DNA of 64,000 nucleotides from Pseudoalteromonas luteoviolacea (lineage in GTDB: Bacteria > Pseudomonadota > Gammaproteobacteria > Enterobacterales > Alteromonadaceae). This document shows, piece after piece, positions 21,851 through 31,502 of this stretch. A program made the translations under genes and the position numbers. The notes beneath the pieces are model-generated. The model was not told the origin of the DNA, did no database searches, and worked only from the letters and a program-made list of their open reading frames with translations. Numbering within the stretch: position 1 is the first letter of the stretch; every line of letters starts with the position of its first letter. The stretch covers positions 62,001-126,000 of the forward strand of contig NZ_MAUJ01000006.1 in the NCBI RefSeq assembly GCF_001696455.1, read 5' to 3'.

Positions 21851-22546
21851 TTATTTTAGCGTTTCTTTACGTTCATTGTAGTAGGCAATCAAATCGTCGA
21901 TTGCCTGCTGACAGTATTCCTTAATACCCGATACCAGCATGTGCTTTTCACCAAAGCCAACCTTTTTACCCTCACTTAATAATTCAAAGCGTAAGATAAT
22001 TTTTCCGCGCTTACCCTCAAAACTAAAGTCAGGCTCTGCAGCTTCAAGAGATACTTCAGACACATCCAGTGTATCTAGGTGAATCGACATGGACTCATAG
22101 ATCACCATAGGACGAGCAGGGTTAATCATAACTTCCTGTTGGCCCATAAGCGGGATAATTACATGTGGAAATGCCTTGCCTGAAAATGCCACATAATTTT
22201 TGATAAGGCTTTCAACAAGTTCAGGGCACTGTCTGCTTTCTCCAGAGCGCTTGACAGAGAGCATGACTTTTTCGTTAGAGACGATATCAAAAGCATCACT
22301 TGCTTGTGGAAACTCAAGCCGAGATGTCTCATCCACCATACCCGAAAAAGTAAAATGCATGTCTTCACTTACACCGTATTTATCTAATACTAAAGAAAAC
22401 AGCAAATCTCCAGGGACACAAAACTTCTTCGCGTCAATGTCGTGTAAAGGGTTAAAGTCATCTGCAACTTGCTTTGCGAATTGACTGCCTTGTTCACGGC
22501 TGATCACAAGTTTATTGGTTTCTTCTTGATAGTAGGGTGTAAGCAT
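21851..22546 (-). CDS. DUF3581 family protein
   Basis: The 231-residue soluble protein shows a hot-dog/MaoC-like segment, 'QVADDFNPLHDIDAKKFCVPGDLLFSLVLDKYG', which I recall as the hallmark of DUF3581 in Vibrio and Shewanella. The pattern D-x-N-P-x-H-D plus 'FCVPGDLLF' resembles acyl-CoA dehydratase-type hot-dog folds, so a thioester substrate is possible. No function is established to my knowledge. It is monocistronic. Confidence 0.8.
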   Translation of the reverse strand: MLTPYYQEETNKLVISREQGSQFAKQVADDFNPLHDIDAKKFCVPGDLLFSLVLDKYGVSEDMHFTFSGMVDETSRLEFPQASDAFDIVSNEKVMLSVKRSGESRQCPELVESLIKNYVAFSGKAFPHVIIPLMGQQEVMINPARPMVIYESMSIHLDTLDVSEVSLEAAEPDFSFEGKRGKIILRFELLSEGKKVGFGEKHMLVSGIKEYCQQAIDDLIAYYNERKETLK

Positions 22547-22728
22547 AGTTAACTTCTTTCTTGCATGAAAATCGCGCTATATTAGCAGAAATAAAGCACA
22601 GAGAGGTCATATCTGTGCTTTGGTAATGTAACTTTTGGTTTAAAAAGACTTTTTCAGTTGTGCAACAGTATCAGTTGGCTGAATAATTCACAAAAGTAAT
22701 ATACCTGTAGACGAAGCATACTAAAAAA

Positions 22729-23367
22729 TTAAAACAGTGCATTTAGCGGCTCTTGACCCCAAACATACAAAACCACAGCGGCTATGAGTAAGAAAATAAC
22801 ATAAGCAACCCAGCCTTTTCGCATTTTAGGTGCAGTAGACTCAATATTACTTTTCCCAGTCACTAATGGTTTGACCAAGTTAATCCCTTTAATCCGGTAC
22901 ATCACAATGGCGATAATATGAATGGCAATTGCAATCAATAAAATATCAATATTGAGATGGTGAATGTCACCGGCAAACTCAGCTAATTCATAGCTTATGT
23001 AAGCCACCAGAGGACCTTCCATAAGTATGTCATCCGTCGTCATTAAGCCAGAAATAAGCTGGATAAAAATCAAGAGAAAGAAAATGAGCACCATGATACT
23101 ACCTGCAGGATTGTGCCCCACATGTTGAGATTTAGACTTTAAAGCGGCAAGAATATACTTCGGACGATGAAATAAACTGCTCAATTTGGCCGTATCACTG
23201 CCAATGATACCCCAAATTATACGTGTAATCATGAGTGCTAAAAGCAAATACCCCACTACAAAATGTAGGTCTAACCATCCTTCCTCACCAGAAAAGTACA
23301 AAACGGCAATTCCCACGACAAGCAGCCAGTGAAAACCACGTATAAACCCATCCCAAACCTTTGTCAT
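22729..23367 (-). CDS. Cytochrome b561-type di-heme membrane protein
   Basis: The product has four membrane helices with His residues placed for two b hemes ('IRGFHWLLVVGIAVLY', 'LDLHFVVGYLLLALM', and His pairs in the last core helix 'ILLIAIAIHIIAIVMY'). This is the bacterial cytochrome b/b6 domain family that passes electrons across the inner membrane, often with a periplasmic c-type partner. No partner gene is adjacent. 'RIKGINLVKPLVTGK' after helix 4 is typical of the family. Confidence 0.88.
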   Translation of the reverse strand: MTKVWDGFIRGFHWLLVVGIAVLYFSGEEGWLDLHFVVGYLLLALMITRIIWGIIGSDTAKLSSLFHRPKYILAALKSKSQHVGHNPAGSIMVLIFFLLIFIQLISGLMTTDDILMEGPLVAYISYELAEFAGDIHHLNIDILLIAIAIHIIAIVMYRIKGINLVKPLVTGKSNIESTAPKMRKGWVAYVIFLLIAAVVLYVWGQEPLNALF

Positions 23368-23516
23368 AATCGCCCCAAATGACAGTATATTTTCCCCAAA
23401 GGTTACCTGAGCAGCGTCACAAAGACGATGCTTTTATCAAAATTGAAGCGATTTTATTGAGGTAAGGCAAATATCGAAAGAATATCTACAAAGGTCCGCT
23501 ATTATCGGGCGGTGTC

Positions 23517-23544
23517 AAGGTACGGTGCAGCTATACCGTACCTT
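23517..23544. terminator. Strong stem-loop downstream of the alcohol dehydrogenase gene
   Basis: AAGGTACGGT (23517-23526) pairs with ACCGTACCTT (23535-23544) around an eight-base loop, 11 bases past the dehydrogenase stop on the minus strand. The T-run on the minus strand is poor, so it may be a weak terminator or an mRNA end stabiliser. Confidence 0.55.
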
Positions 23545-23555
23545 ATTTTCAATCA

Positions 23556-24710
23556 CTATAAGCTTGCGCGAATGATTTCTCTGCTTTTATCCAGCGTGAC
23601 TGCTTGCTGCTCTCCCAGCGCCGTCATATCATGCCTTTCTAGCTGCTCGGTTATTTTATCTACCGCTTCTTCACCAATACCGTAATCGCTCAACCGCGTC
23701 TTCATTTGTACAGAATGGAAAAATTGCTCTGTTAACTCAATCGCCGATGTCATTGCGCTGTCTTCATCCGTGATATCTAAGCCAAGCACTCGCTCGGCAT
23801 ATTGCAGTAACTTGTCACGCTTTGCTTCTTTTTGCTCTGCCATCATTCTTGGCAGAATAATGGCTAAGGTTTGTGCATGGTCCAGACCATACACAGCCGT
23901 GATTTCATGGCCAATCATGTGCGTTGCCCAGTCTTGTGGTACACCAGCACCTATTAACCCATTTAATGCCATCGTCGCTGACCACATCACATTGGCACGG
24001 ACTTTATAATCCACTTCCTCAGACACTAACTTTGGCCCTTCTTCCATTAACGTGATTAATAGGCCTTCGGCAAAACGATCCTGCACTTTTGCATCTACAG
24101 AGTAAGTTAAATATTGCTCCATAGTGTGCACGAATGCATCAACCACACCATTCGTTAGCTGGCGTTGCGGCAATGTTTTCATCACTTGCGGGTCAAGCAC
24201 TGCGAACTTAGGCTGAACATGAATAGAGGCAAAAGGCAGTTTGTCTTGAGTTTCACTGTTAGACACGACACTAAAGCTATTCGATTCCGAGCCTGTCGCC
24301 GGTAATGTGAGTACGACACCAATTGGCAGCGCAGAGGTAACCTCAGTATCTGCACTTAAAATGTCCCATGGTTCGCCCACAAAGTTGGCGGCTGCAGCAA
24401 TAAATTTACTGCCATCAATAACAGATCCGCCTCCCACGGCTAAGATGTAGTTGTAATCTTCTTGTTTGATTGTTGAAACAGCTTGCATGCAAGTTTGATA
24501 GGTTGGATTGGGTTCAATGCCCGCAAACTCTCCCCAGCTAAACTCACTAAGTGCTTCACTCACCTGTTCGTAAATACCGTTCTTTTTTATACTTCCTCCA
24601 CCATAAACAACCAGTACTTTTGCCTCTTTTGGTATCGCTTTGGTGATTTCAGCGATTTGATTCTCACCGAAAAAAATTTCGGTTGGATTATAAAAATTAA
24701 AGTTCAGCAT
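23556..24710 (-). CDS. Iron-containing (YqhD/BdhA-like) alcohol dehydrogenase
   Basis: The 384-residue enzyme belongs to the group III metal-dependent alcohol dehydrogenases. It shows 'FYNPTEIFFGENQI', the NADP-site 'GGGSIKKNGIYEQV', 'AVGGGSVIDGSKFIA' and the metal ligands in 'GVVDAFVHTMEQYL' and 'WATHMIGHEITAVYGLDHAQ'. The pattern is that of YqhD-type NADPH aldehyde reductases, which detoxify short and reactive aldehydes. It is divergent from a LysR gene, which is the likely regulator. Confidence 0.93.
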   Translation of the reverse strand: MLNFNFYNPTEIFFGENQIAEITKAIPKEAKVLVVYGGGSIKKNGIYEQVSEALSEFSWGEFAGIEPNPTYQTCMQAVSTIKQEDYNYILAVGGGSVIDGSKFIAAAANFVGEPWDILSADTEVTSALPIGVVLTLPATGSESNSFSVVSNSETQDKLPFASIHVQPKFAVLDPQVMKTLPQRQLTNGVVDAFVHTMEQYLTYSVDAKVQDRFAEGLLITLMEEGPKLVSEEVDYKVRANVMWSATMALNGLIGAGVPQDWATHMIGHEITAVYGLDHAQTLAIILPRMMAEQKEAKRDKLLQYAERVLGLDITDEDSAMTSAIELTEQFFHSVQMKTRLSDYGIGEEAVDKITEQLERHDMTALGEQQAVTLDKSREIIRASL

Positions 24711-24857
24711 AATTGCCCCTGCTATGACGACTTATTTTCTTTGCGCTCAGTGTAAAGAGATAACCCACTTAGATCATTAATCAGATCGCAAATCACTTTT
24801 GCACACATGCAACAATGAATTAAAATAAGCCATTATATTTGCAATTGAGATAGCGAT

Positions 24858-25721
24858 ATGTGGCAAGGTCTGGACATTTTTCTCGCGGTTGTAGAGCAAG
24901 GTAGCTTTAGCAAAGCGGCACAAGCTCTTGATGTATCCACCTCCCATGTGAGTAGACAAATACAGCAATTAGAAGAAAGGCTGGGAACAGTATTACTACA
25001 GCGTACAACCCGTAGTATTAACCTGACCGATGAAGGGGTTGCATACGCCAACAAATTGAAAGTAATCCAACAGGAATTAATGGACGCCAACAACGAGCTG
25101 CAAGGCGTTCAGCACACACCAAAAGGGCCGATCCGTATTACTGGGGCTGGAGATTTTATGGCAAACCGCGTAGCGCCTGCGATAGCTCAGTTTTGTAAGC
25201 GCTATCCAGAAGTGAGTATTCACATTGACTTTAATGCAAGAAATGTAGATTTGATTGAGGATGGTTTTGATTTGGCTATCCGCTTTGGTAGGCTGCAGGA
25301 TTCGAGGCTTATCGCGAGAAAGCTTAGCACTCGCAACATGATGCTACTTGCCAGCCCAGAATATCTGCGTTCAGCGCCCCCATTAGCTACCCCACTAGAT
25401 TTACAGCACCACAAATGCTTAATTGCACTTTCTAACCGTTGGCGGTTTAATTTAAATAACAGCATCGAAGAAGTTAAAGTAAACAGTCAGTGGCGCAGTA
25501 ACAACCCTCAGGCAATCATCCACGCCTGCAAAGCAGGTTTAGGTATCGCGCATCTTGCTGAGGACATTGCAGCCGAGTATGTCAGTGCTGGAGAGTTGGT
25601 TGCTTTACTGCCTGAGTATCAAGTAGATGACAACGCTTCTTGGCTAATATACCCGCGTAAAGATCTGATTCCCTTACGAGTGAGATTACTTATAGAATTC
25701 TTGATGGCACAGTTTCAATAA
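24858..25721 (+). CDS. LysR family transcriptional regulator
   Basis: The N-terminal winged helix is clear: 'IFLAVVEQGSFSKAAQALDVSTSHVSRQIQ' then 'EERLGTVLLQRTTRSINLT'. The C-terminal effector domain shows 'VDLIEDGFDLAIRFGRLQDS', typical of the CrgA-like subgroup. It is divergent from the alcohol dehydrogenase across about 147 bases, the usual layout for a LysR activator and its target. The inducer is unknown. Confidence 0.93.
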   Translation: MWQGLDIFLAVVEQGSFSKAAQALDVSTSHVSRQIQQLEERLGTVLLQRTTRSINLTDEGVAYANKLKVIQQELMDANNELQGVQHTPKGPIRITGAGDFMANRVAPAIAQFCKRYPEVSIHIDFNARNVDLIEDGFDLAIRFGRLQDSRLIARKLSTRNMMLLASPEYLRSAPPLATPLDLQHHKCLIALSNRWRFNLNNSIEEVKVNSQWRSNNPQAIIHACKAGLGIAHLAEDIAAEYVSAGELVALLPEYQVDDNASWLIYPRKDLIPLRVRLLIEFLMAQFQ

Positions 25722-25738
25722 AGGGCGCTTGCGCTAAC

Positions 25739-25756
25739 TGGTAAGATCACTTACCA
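25739..25756. promoter_or_regulatory. Inverted repeat in front of the peroxidase-ohrR pair
   Basis: TGGTAAG (25739-25745), spacer ATCA, CTTACCA (25750-25756) is a perfect 7-bp inverted repeat about 40 bases before the peroxidase ATG. It differs from the AT-rich OhrR operator I know from other bacteria, but its place suits self-regulation by the OhrR encoded downstream. Confidence 0.45.
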
Positions 25757-25795
25757 TTTAAATCGCACACGATTAAATCTAGAGAGATTAGAAAA

Positions 25796-26275
25796 ATGTT
25801 CTATGAGTTTACAGCTAACACGCTACAAGGCGCACCGTACGACTTTGCCAGCTTAAAAGGCAAAGTCGTTCTAATTGTCAACACAGCCAGTAAATGTGGC
25901 TTAACGCCGCAATATGAGGGCCTACAACAATTGCATAAAGAGTTAGGTGATCAGGGTCTGGAGATTATTGGCTTTCCCTGTAATCAGTTTGGTCAACAAG
26001 AACCTGGCAGTGCCAGTGAAATCCAACAGGGGTGTTTGATAAATTATGGTGTGGACTTTACTATGATGGAAAAAATTGATGTTAATGGCCAGCAAGCTCA
26101 TCCAATTTATAAATATCTAAAATCGGCGTTACCTGGGTTGTTAACCAATAATATTAAGTGGAATTTTACTAAGTTTTTGATCGGCAAAGTTGGACAGCCT
26201 TTACATCGTTACGCACCTACCACCAAACCTGAAAAGATCAAAGCCGACATTTTAAAAGCATTACAGGCACAATAA
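25796..26275 (+). CDS. Glutathione peroxidase family protein (Cys type)
   Basis: The thiol peroxidase reduces organic hydroperoxides. The peroxidatic Cys is in 'NTASKCGLTPQYEGLQ' and the 'GFPCNQFGQQEPGSASEI' and 'KWNFTKFLIG' motifs supply the Gln and Trp/Asn of the catalytic set. At 159 residues it is like E. coli BtuE. Most such proteins use thioredoxin. The stop shares one base with the ohrR ATG (TAATG), so the enzyme and its likely repressor are made together. Confidence 0.94.
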   Translation: MFYEFTANTLQGAPYDFASLKGKVVLIVNTASKCGLTPQYEGLQQLHKELGDQGLEIIGFPCNQFGQQEPGSASEIQQGCLINYGVDFTMMEKIDVNGQQAHPIYKYLKSALPGLLTNNIKWNFTKFLIGKVGQPLHRYAPTTKPEKIKADILKALQAQ

Positions 26276-26721
26276 TGAGCGCAAAGTTCCCTGACTTAAA
26301 CTTGGATAAGCAGTTGTGCTTTAGCTTATACGCTGCGTCAAGGCAAGTTACACGTTTGTATCAACCTCTTCTCAAACGCCATGACTTAACCTATCCACAA
26401 TATATTGTGCTGTTAATTTTATGGCAGACGGATGGACTTATGGTAAAAGACATTGGTCATCAGTCTCAGTTAAAAAGTAACACTCTCACCCCTCTTTTAA
26501 AGCGCTTAGAACAAAATGGGCTAGTGAGCCGCAGGCGTGCTAAGGATGACGAAAGGCAGTGTTATATCTTTCTAACAGACAAAGGAAAAGCGCTTGAAAG
26601 TGAATGTGCCTGTATTCCAATGGAGATGTTAGGCCAAACAGACATGTCCGTGGATAAATTGATGCAGCTAAAGACGCTACTTGATGAGTTTTTACAGCTT
26701 CAAGAAAATCATGGCGGGTGA
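26275..26721 (+). CDS. ohrR: MarR family regulator, OhrR-like
   Basis: The 148-residue winged-helix protein starts 'MSAKFPDLNLDKQLCFSLYAASRQVTRLYQPLL', with the N-terminal Cys (residue 15) that senses organic peroxide in OhrR, and continues 'LTYPQYIVLLILWQTDGLMVKDIG' and 'LTPLLKRLEQNGLVSRRR'. A pair with a peroxidase instead of Ohr is less common but consistent. Additional Cys residues ('ECACIPME') could allow a two-Cys mechanism. It likely represses the operon through the inverted repeat at 25739. Confidence 0.9.
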   Translation: MSAKFPDLNLDKQLCFSLYAASRQVTRLYQPLLKRHDLTYPQYIVLLILWQTDGLMVKDIGHQSQLKSNTLTPLLKRLEQNGLVSRRRAKDDERQCYIFLTDKGKALESECACIPMEMLGQTDMSVDKLMQLKTLLDEFLQLQENHGG

Positions 26722-26732
26722 ATACCCGCCAT
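26704..26732 (-). terminator. Terminator of gltX overlapping the end of ohrR
   Basis: ATGGCGGGT (26711-26719), loop GAAT, ACCCGCCAT (26724-26732) is a perfect 9-bp stem. On the minus strand it is followed by GATTTTCTTG, so it suits gltX. The ohrR TGA lies in the stem-loop. Confidence 0.65.
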
Positions 26733-26749
26733 GGATTGCACCGCTCTGA

Positions 26750-28237
26750 TTACCCAATAGTTGGGTATTCGCGATACGCTTTTTCTAATTTCTTCGCTTG
26801 TTTTTTAGAGACACCAACATGGTTAAGTGCCACTCTCAAACGCGCCCTTGAAAGGTCAGAACCGAGTACTTCCATCGCATCAACAACCGATGTTGAAGAC
26901 GTTTTACCCGTGATAGCAACAAAGATTGGCTCCAAGAACTCTTTAATCTTTAACTCATGGAATGTCGCTACACTTTTAGCGATGGCAAAGATTTCAGATT
27001 TATTCCAGCTGCGCAGTTTTTCCAGTTCCCAGATAAAGAACTGTAATGCCTGAGTAATAACTGCATCATCCGCTTTGCCCGCAGTTAATAGAGCAGGATC
27101 ATAGCTTGGAATACCACCAACAAAGTGACCCGCTAGATCGACTAAGTCAGAAAGCGTATTAATACGTGTTTTCGCTTCAGGTAAAACACGCGAAAGCGTT
27201 TGTGCATTAAACTTCCAGTCTACAAAGCGCTGGATCAATTCTTCATCAGATAAGTTTTCACGGATCCACAGACCGTTCAACCAACTCAACTTATCAACAT
27301 CAAATACTGGACCACCAAGCGAAACACGCTTCATGTCAAAGTGTTCGATCATCTCAGCTAGCGTGAACTTTTCACGTTCATCCGGCATTGACCAACCCAT
27401 ACGACCTAAGTAGTTCAATACCGCTTCAGGTAAGAAGCCCATTTCTTTGTAGTAATTAATCGAGGTCGGATTTTTACGCTTTGATAGTTTAGACTTGTCA
27501 GGGTTACGAAGTAGCGGTAAGTGGCCTAATACAGGGGCTTCCCATCCAAGATCTTCATAAAGCTTCAGGAGTTTAGGTGCAGAGTTAATCCACTCTTCAC
27601 CACGGAAGATATGACTGATCTGCATGTGGTGATCATCGACAACGTTCGCCATAAAGTAAGTCGGGAAACCATCTGCTTTCAACAGCACTTGCATGTCGAC
27701 ATTTTCCCAAGGAATTTCAATTTCGCCACGTAAATAGTCGTTAAATTTGAACGTGCCTTCCTCAGGGATCATCATACGGATCACATATGGCTTGCCTGCG
27801 TCCAGATTTGCCTGCACCTCTTCAGGAGTCAAACGAAGTCCGCGACCATCGTACTTCGGGCGTAAGCCCTCGGCCATTTGCTCTTCGCGCATTTGATCAA
27901 GCTCTTCTGCTGTCGCGAAACAATAAAAAGCTTTACCCTGCTCTACTAATTGGTGCGCAAACTTTTGATAGAGCTCTGTGCGCTCAGACTGACGATAAGG
28001 GCCAAACTCTCCACCCACATCAGGACCATGATCCCAGTTAAGGCCTAACCAACGCAAGCTATCCATAATTGCTTGCTCAGATTCAGCCGTACTTCTCACC
28101 TGATCAGTGTCTTCAATACGCAATACAAATTCGCCACCTTGTTGCTTAGCGAAGCAGTAGTTAAACAATGCAATATATGCGGTACCTAAATGCGGATCAC
28201 CCGTTGGTGACGGTGCAACACGTGTACGGATCGTCAT
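26750..28237 (-). CDS. gltX: Glutamate--tRNA ligase GltX
   Basis: The class I synthetase charges tRNA-Glu. The HIGH-type motif appears in '[18 protein letters not shown]' and the KMSKS-type motif as '[15 protein letters not shown]'. The 495 residues, including a C-terminal anticodon-binding helical domain, fit the GltX family with '[23 protein letters not shown]'. It is monocistronic, convergent with ohrR. Confidence 0.97.
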   Translation of the reverse strand: MTIRTRVAPSPTGDPHLGTAYIALFNYCFAKQQGGEFVLRIEDTDQVRSTAESEQAIMDSLRWLGLNWDHGPDVGGEFGPYRQSERTELYQKFAHQLVEQGKAFYCFATAEELDQMREEQMAEGLRPKYDGRGLRLTPEEVQANLDAGKPYVIRMMIPEEGTFKFNDYLRGEIEIPWENVDMQVLLKADGFPTYFMANVVDDHHMQISHIFRGEEWINSAPKLLKLYEDLGWEAPVLGHLPLLRNPDKSKLSKRKNPTSINYYKEMGFLPEAVLNYLGRMGWSMPDEREKFTLAEMIEHFDMKRVSLGGPVFDVDKLSWLNGLWIRENLSDEELIQRFVDWKFNAQTLSRVLPEAKTRINTLSDLVDLAGHFVGGIPSYDPALLTAGKADDAVITQALQFFIWELEKLRSWNKSEIFAIAKSVATFHELKIKEFLEPIFVAITGKTSSTSVVDAMEVLGSDLSRARLRVALNHVGVSKKQAKKLEKAYREYPTIG

Positions 28238-28328
28238 GTTTTTTCTCTTAAATTTCTCTAGAATATTTTAGCTTCAATGCTAGCACAGGCTTGCTTAGTG
28301 ACAAACCGCTAGCATTAATATGCGCTTA

Positions 28329-28694
28329 CTAAGCAGACTGCTCTAAGCGCTGTAGGTAATTAACAATATCGCTTGATTCATATAACCAAGTTACTTTGCC
28401 CTGTTCCTCGATTCTCAAGCACGGCACTTTAACTTTGCCACCTTGTTCCATTAGTTCTTGACGATGCGTTTGATTGTCTTTTGCATCGCGCGTCTCTAAC
28501 TTTAAACCTTCACGCTTTGCCGCACGTCTGACTTTTACACAAAATGGACACGCCTTAAATTGATAAAGTTTAAGGTTTTGAGTCAATGCATCTAGCTGCA
28601 GTTGTGCTTCAGCTGTGCGCTTTTTACTGCGCGGGGTAAAAATAAAATCAAAAAGTAGGATAAGTCGACCAAGCAACCATCGGATTAATTTCAT
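28329..28694 (-). CDS. Membrane-anchored glutaredoxin-like protein
   Basis: With ATG 28692-28694 (GGGAG upstream) the product is 121 residues. An N-terminal hydrophobic segment 'LIRWLLGRLILLFDFIF' anchors or tethers it, and a glutaredoxin domain follows with the dithiol site 'FKACPFCVKVRRAAKR', 'VKVPCLRI' (cis-Pro) and 'WLYESSDIVNYLQRL'. It should act in cytoplasmic thiol exchange near the membrane. The longer frame to 28754 has no supporting signal. Confidence 0.88.
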   Translation of the reverse strand: MKLIRWLLGRLILLFDFIFTPRSKKRTAEAQLQLDALTQNLKLYQFKACPFCVKVRRAAKREGLKLETRDAKDNQTHRQELMEQGGKVKVPCLRIEEQGKVTWLYESSDIVNYLQRLEQSA

Positions 28695-28808
28695 CAGTAT
28701 TCTCCCAGTCAAAATTGGCGCTAGGATACCACAAACTGAGTAACATACGCACAAAAGATACGCTTAAGAATTGATTTCTATCCGTCTACTGAAACATATT
28801 TAATGGAC

Positions 28809-29762
28809 TTAGAATAACTCGATATCTGTCTCGGCTTTTGCTTGCCCAGCAATGCCCAATTCCTCAAAATCGACAACACGATTGCGTCCATGCTTTTTGG
28901 CATGATAAAGCGCAAGATCAGCTTCATGCACTAATTCAGACACTTGGCAAATATCATCTAATAGAGTAAATCCAATGCTAATGGTCAAGTGATTCACTTG
29001 AGGAAAGTTAAACTCAGCCACTACGCTGCGTACCCGATTAAGCAGGCGATTCGCTTCATCACCATCATGACTTTGAAACAAAACGGCAAACTCCTCTCCC
29101 CCGTAACGAAAAACAAAATCTTCCGCGCGAAAATTTTCTTTCAATTTTTGTGCGACCAAAAGAAGGACTTCATCGCCAATTACGTGGCCAAAATTGTCAT
29201 TAACGATTTTAAAATGATCAATATCAAAGAGCGCTAAATACCAATGCCTGATCCCTTGCTGCTCACGCTCAGCAATAAACCCTTCGCCTGTGGTTATTTC
29301 TATGACTTTATCATCAAATGTCTGTCGATTTAAAAGCTGAGTTAGCGGATCGATGCGACTCAACGCAAGCGTATTCAATTGATGGTAGAAAACATTGATC
29401 AAGTGCCCAATTAAATAACAGCGGGACATGGGGATCTTCTCACCAATCCACAGCAGCCCCATAATGGTTTTATTTTTTCTCAGTACAATACAGTAGTGAT
29501 TATCACCGTGCAGGATCTGCTGGTGTTTTAACGTCTCAGCCCTAGCAATCAGATACTTCAAATCTGGAGGATTAGAAACCGATGAGAGCGTAAGCAACTT
29601 CAGCGATTCTTTTTCAGATAAACTGGGTGCCAAATACATCGCGATGGGTATATCTGGCAGCAATTCACGTAAAACATAGGCAATGCGTTTATAAAGATCA
29701 TTTTCACTGCGCATTTGCTGCAAACTAATTGAGAACTCATGTCCGCATGGCGATATGTCCAC
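28809..29762 (-). CDS. Diguanylate cyclase with N-terminal sensor region
   Basis: The C-terminal GGDEF domain (about residues 135-305) shows 'DPLTQLLNRQTFDD', 'FDIDHFKIVNDNFGHVIGD' and the active site 'RYGGEEFAVLFQ' (GGEEF at about 221-225), with an RxxD inhibitory site (RAED) five residues before it, so it should make c-di-GMP and be product-inhibited. The first 130 residues resemble a degenerate GAF sensor and have no membrane helix. The start is GTG 29762 with GGGAGG five bases upstream, a strong site. It lies 48 bases after proB on the same strand. Confidence 0.93.
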   Translation of the reverse strand: MDISPCGHEFSISLQQMRSENDLYKRIAYVLRELLPDIPIAMYLAPSLSEKESLKLLTLSSVSNPPDLKYLIARAETLKHQQILHGDNHYCIVLRKNKTIMGLLWIGEKIPMSRCYLIGHLINVFYHQLNTLALSRIDPLTQLLNRQTFDDKVIEITTGEGFIAEREQQGIRHWYLALFDIDHFKIVNDNFGHVIGDEVLLLVAQKLKENFRAEDFVFRYGGEEFAVLFQSHDGDEANRLLNRVRSVVAEFNFPQVNHLTISIGFTLLDDICQVSELVHEADLALYHAKKHGRNRVVDFEELGIAGQAKAETDIELF

Positions 29763-29810
29763 ACTTAGGCCTCCCAGTAAACTTACACTGTAAAGCTTAG
29801 CCCCTCTTAA

Positions 29811-30929
29811 CTAGGTTGCAATGTACTCTAGTAATACTAAGTCGTCTCTGTGCATAACAACGTTGGCACCTCGATACCCTAATGCATCATTGATTTGCGC
29901 ACTATGTAGCCCTTTAATGCTTTGCATCTCTTTGTGATCAAAAGCAATTAGCCCTTTTGCAACAACCTTGCCATTTAAGTCTTTAAGCTCAATTAAGTCA
30001 CCACGGCAAAATTGCCCACAGACATCGGTTACTCCCTTCGCGAGCAGACTAGCGCCATTTTTTACAACCGCGTTTACCGCTCCGGGATCGCATATGATAG
30101 CGCCGCTGCAACGAGGCCCCGATAGAAGCCATTTTTTGCGTCCATCCAAAGGCGCATCAAATCGAATTACTTTAGTGCTTTTGGTCAGGTCATTTTGAAT
30201 GTTAATAATCACATTTGGCTCTTCACCTTTTGCAATTATCGTTTCAATACCTGCACGCTGGGCGATTTGTGCAGCCTGTAATTTCGTCGCCATGCCACCA
30301 GTTCCCAAAGATGTACCGGATCCACCAGCTAGCGCAATGATCTGTTCATCTATTTCTGCAACCCGTTCGATGAGCCGTGCTTCGGGATTATTTCTTGGAT
30401 CTGCGGTAAACAGGCCTGCTTGATCCGTCAATAATAATAATCGATCAGCATTCGCTAAAATTGCCACCAAAGCCGACAGATTGTCGTTATCACCTACTTT
30501 GATCTCGGAAGTGGCAACGGCGTCATTTTCATTCACAATCGGAACAACATCGTGGGCCAAGAGCTGATCAAGCGTGTCTCGCGCATTGAGATAACGACTC
30601 CGATCTTCAACATCTGCGCGCGTTAATAAGAGTTGTGCGACTGGAACATCAAACAACGAAAATAAACTTTGCCAGAGATGAATTAACTGCCCTTGACCAA
30701 TGGCCGCCAACATTTGCTTTTCGGCAATCGAGTTACCGACTTCTTTATCCAGTGCAGAACGCCCCGCTGCCACAGCCCCACTGGAAACTATCACCACATG
30801 CCATCCAGCACTTTTTAGCTCCACGCACTGACGCGCTAAATCAACTAATCTAGGTTTGTTGAGATATAAACTACCCGCCGTCAATACACTGGTGCCCAGT
30901 TTTACTACTATGACTTTACGTTTAGCCAT
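29811..30929 (-). CDS. proB: Glutamate 5-kinase ProB
   Basis: ProB phosphorylates glutamate as the first step of proline synthesis. The kinase domain shows 'VIVVKLGTSVLTAGSLYLN', 'VIVSSGAVAAGRSAL' and 'LGTGGMATKLQAAQIA', and a C-terminal PUA domain begins around 'CSGAIICDPGAVNAV'. ATG 30927-30929 (AAGGTG upstream) gives 372 residues, normal length. The usual partner proA is absent; the next gene is a diguanylate cyclase. Confidence 0.96.
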   Translation of the reverse strand: MAKRKVIVVKLGTSVLTAGSLYLNKPRLVDLARQCVELKSAGWHVVIVSSGAVAAGRSALDKEVGNSIAEKQMLAAIGQGQLIHLWQSLFSLFDVPVAQLLLTRADVEDRSRYLNARDTLDQLLAHDVVPIVNENDAVATSEIKVGDNDNLSALVAILANADRLLLLTDQAGLFTADPRNNPEARLIERVAEIDEQIIALAGGSGTSLGTGGMATKLQAAQIAQRAGIETIIAKGEEPNVIINIQNDLTKSTKVIRFDAPLDGRKKWLLSGPRCSGAIICDPGAVNAVVKNGASLLAKGVTDVCGQFCRGDLIELKDLNGKVVAKGLIAFDHKEMQSIKGLHSAQINDALGYRGANVVMHRDDLVLLEYIAT

Positions 30930-31146
30930 AAAAAACACCTTCATTTAAATCGTGACTGTTTTTATATCACGGCCCGTACCAATTGAATACTTTCCAAACA
31001 AGCTGATATAGATTTATTCATGAAAAGTTCGCCAACCCGTGTGGCTCTCACTGTCAACATGCTAAAATCTAAGCACTGAATATTCGTGATCAATGTCAAG
31101 CTGCTGATCCATCTTGCATGCCATACTTGAACTTGGAGGTAGGTAT

Positions 31147-31359
31147 ATGAAAAAGCCAAATTATAAAAAGGAATTAATGATGTTGCCTTTACTGCTTGTC
31201 AGTATTGCAATGTGTATTGGTGGACATTTTATTTTGCAACCAAACTATCAAGATAACCACTGGGCGGAATACAGCTTAGCGGCCTTACCATTCTTAATGT
31301 TTGCGGTTGTAATTATAGCGATAAAAATAGCTATTAAAGCCGATAAAGATGAAGAATAG
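31147..31359 (+). CDS. Small two-helix membrane protein
   Basis: The start at 31147 has GGAGG at good spacing. The 70-residue product has two hydrophobic segments (about residues 10-28 and 43-63), a basic start 'MKKPNYKKE' and an acidic end 'KADKDEE'. I do not recognise a family. It stands alone and is followed at once by a terminator whose stem includes the stop codon. Confidence 0.7.
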   Translation: MKKPNYKKELMMLPLLLVSIAMCIGGHFILQPNYQDNHWAEYSLAALPFLMFAVVIIAIKIAIKADKDEE

Positions 31360-31391
31360 ACAATCCTCGTTCAAATTCTTCATCGTTTTTT
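31348..31391 (+). terminator. Terminator after the small membrane protein
   Basis: GATGAAGAAT (31348-31357) pairs with ATTCTTCATC (31375-31384) and is followed by GTTTTTT. The loop is long (17 bases), but stem and T-run are good. Confidence 0.8.
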
Positions 31392-31502
31392 GCAGCGCTA
31401 TTCAATACTGACTTATTGCCAAATAACAAATTCAACACTTGCTATTAAAACCAAATAATGTATCTATAAGTCATTCTATAACAATTAAAAATAAGGCCCA
31501 GT

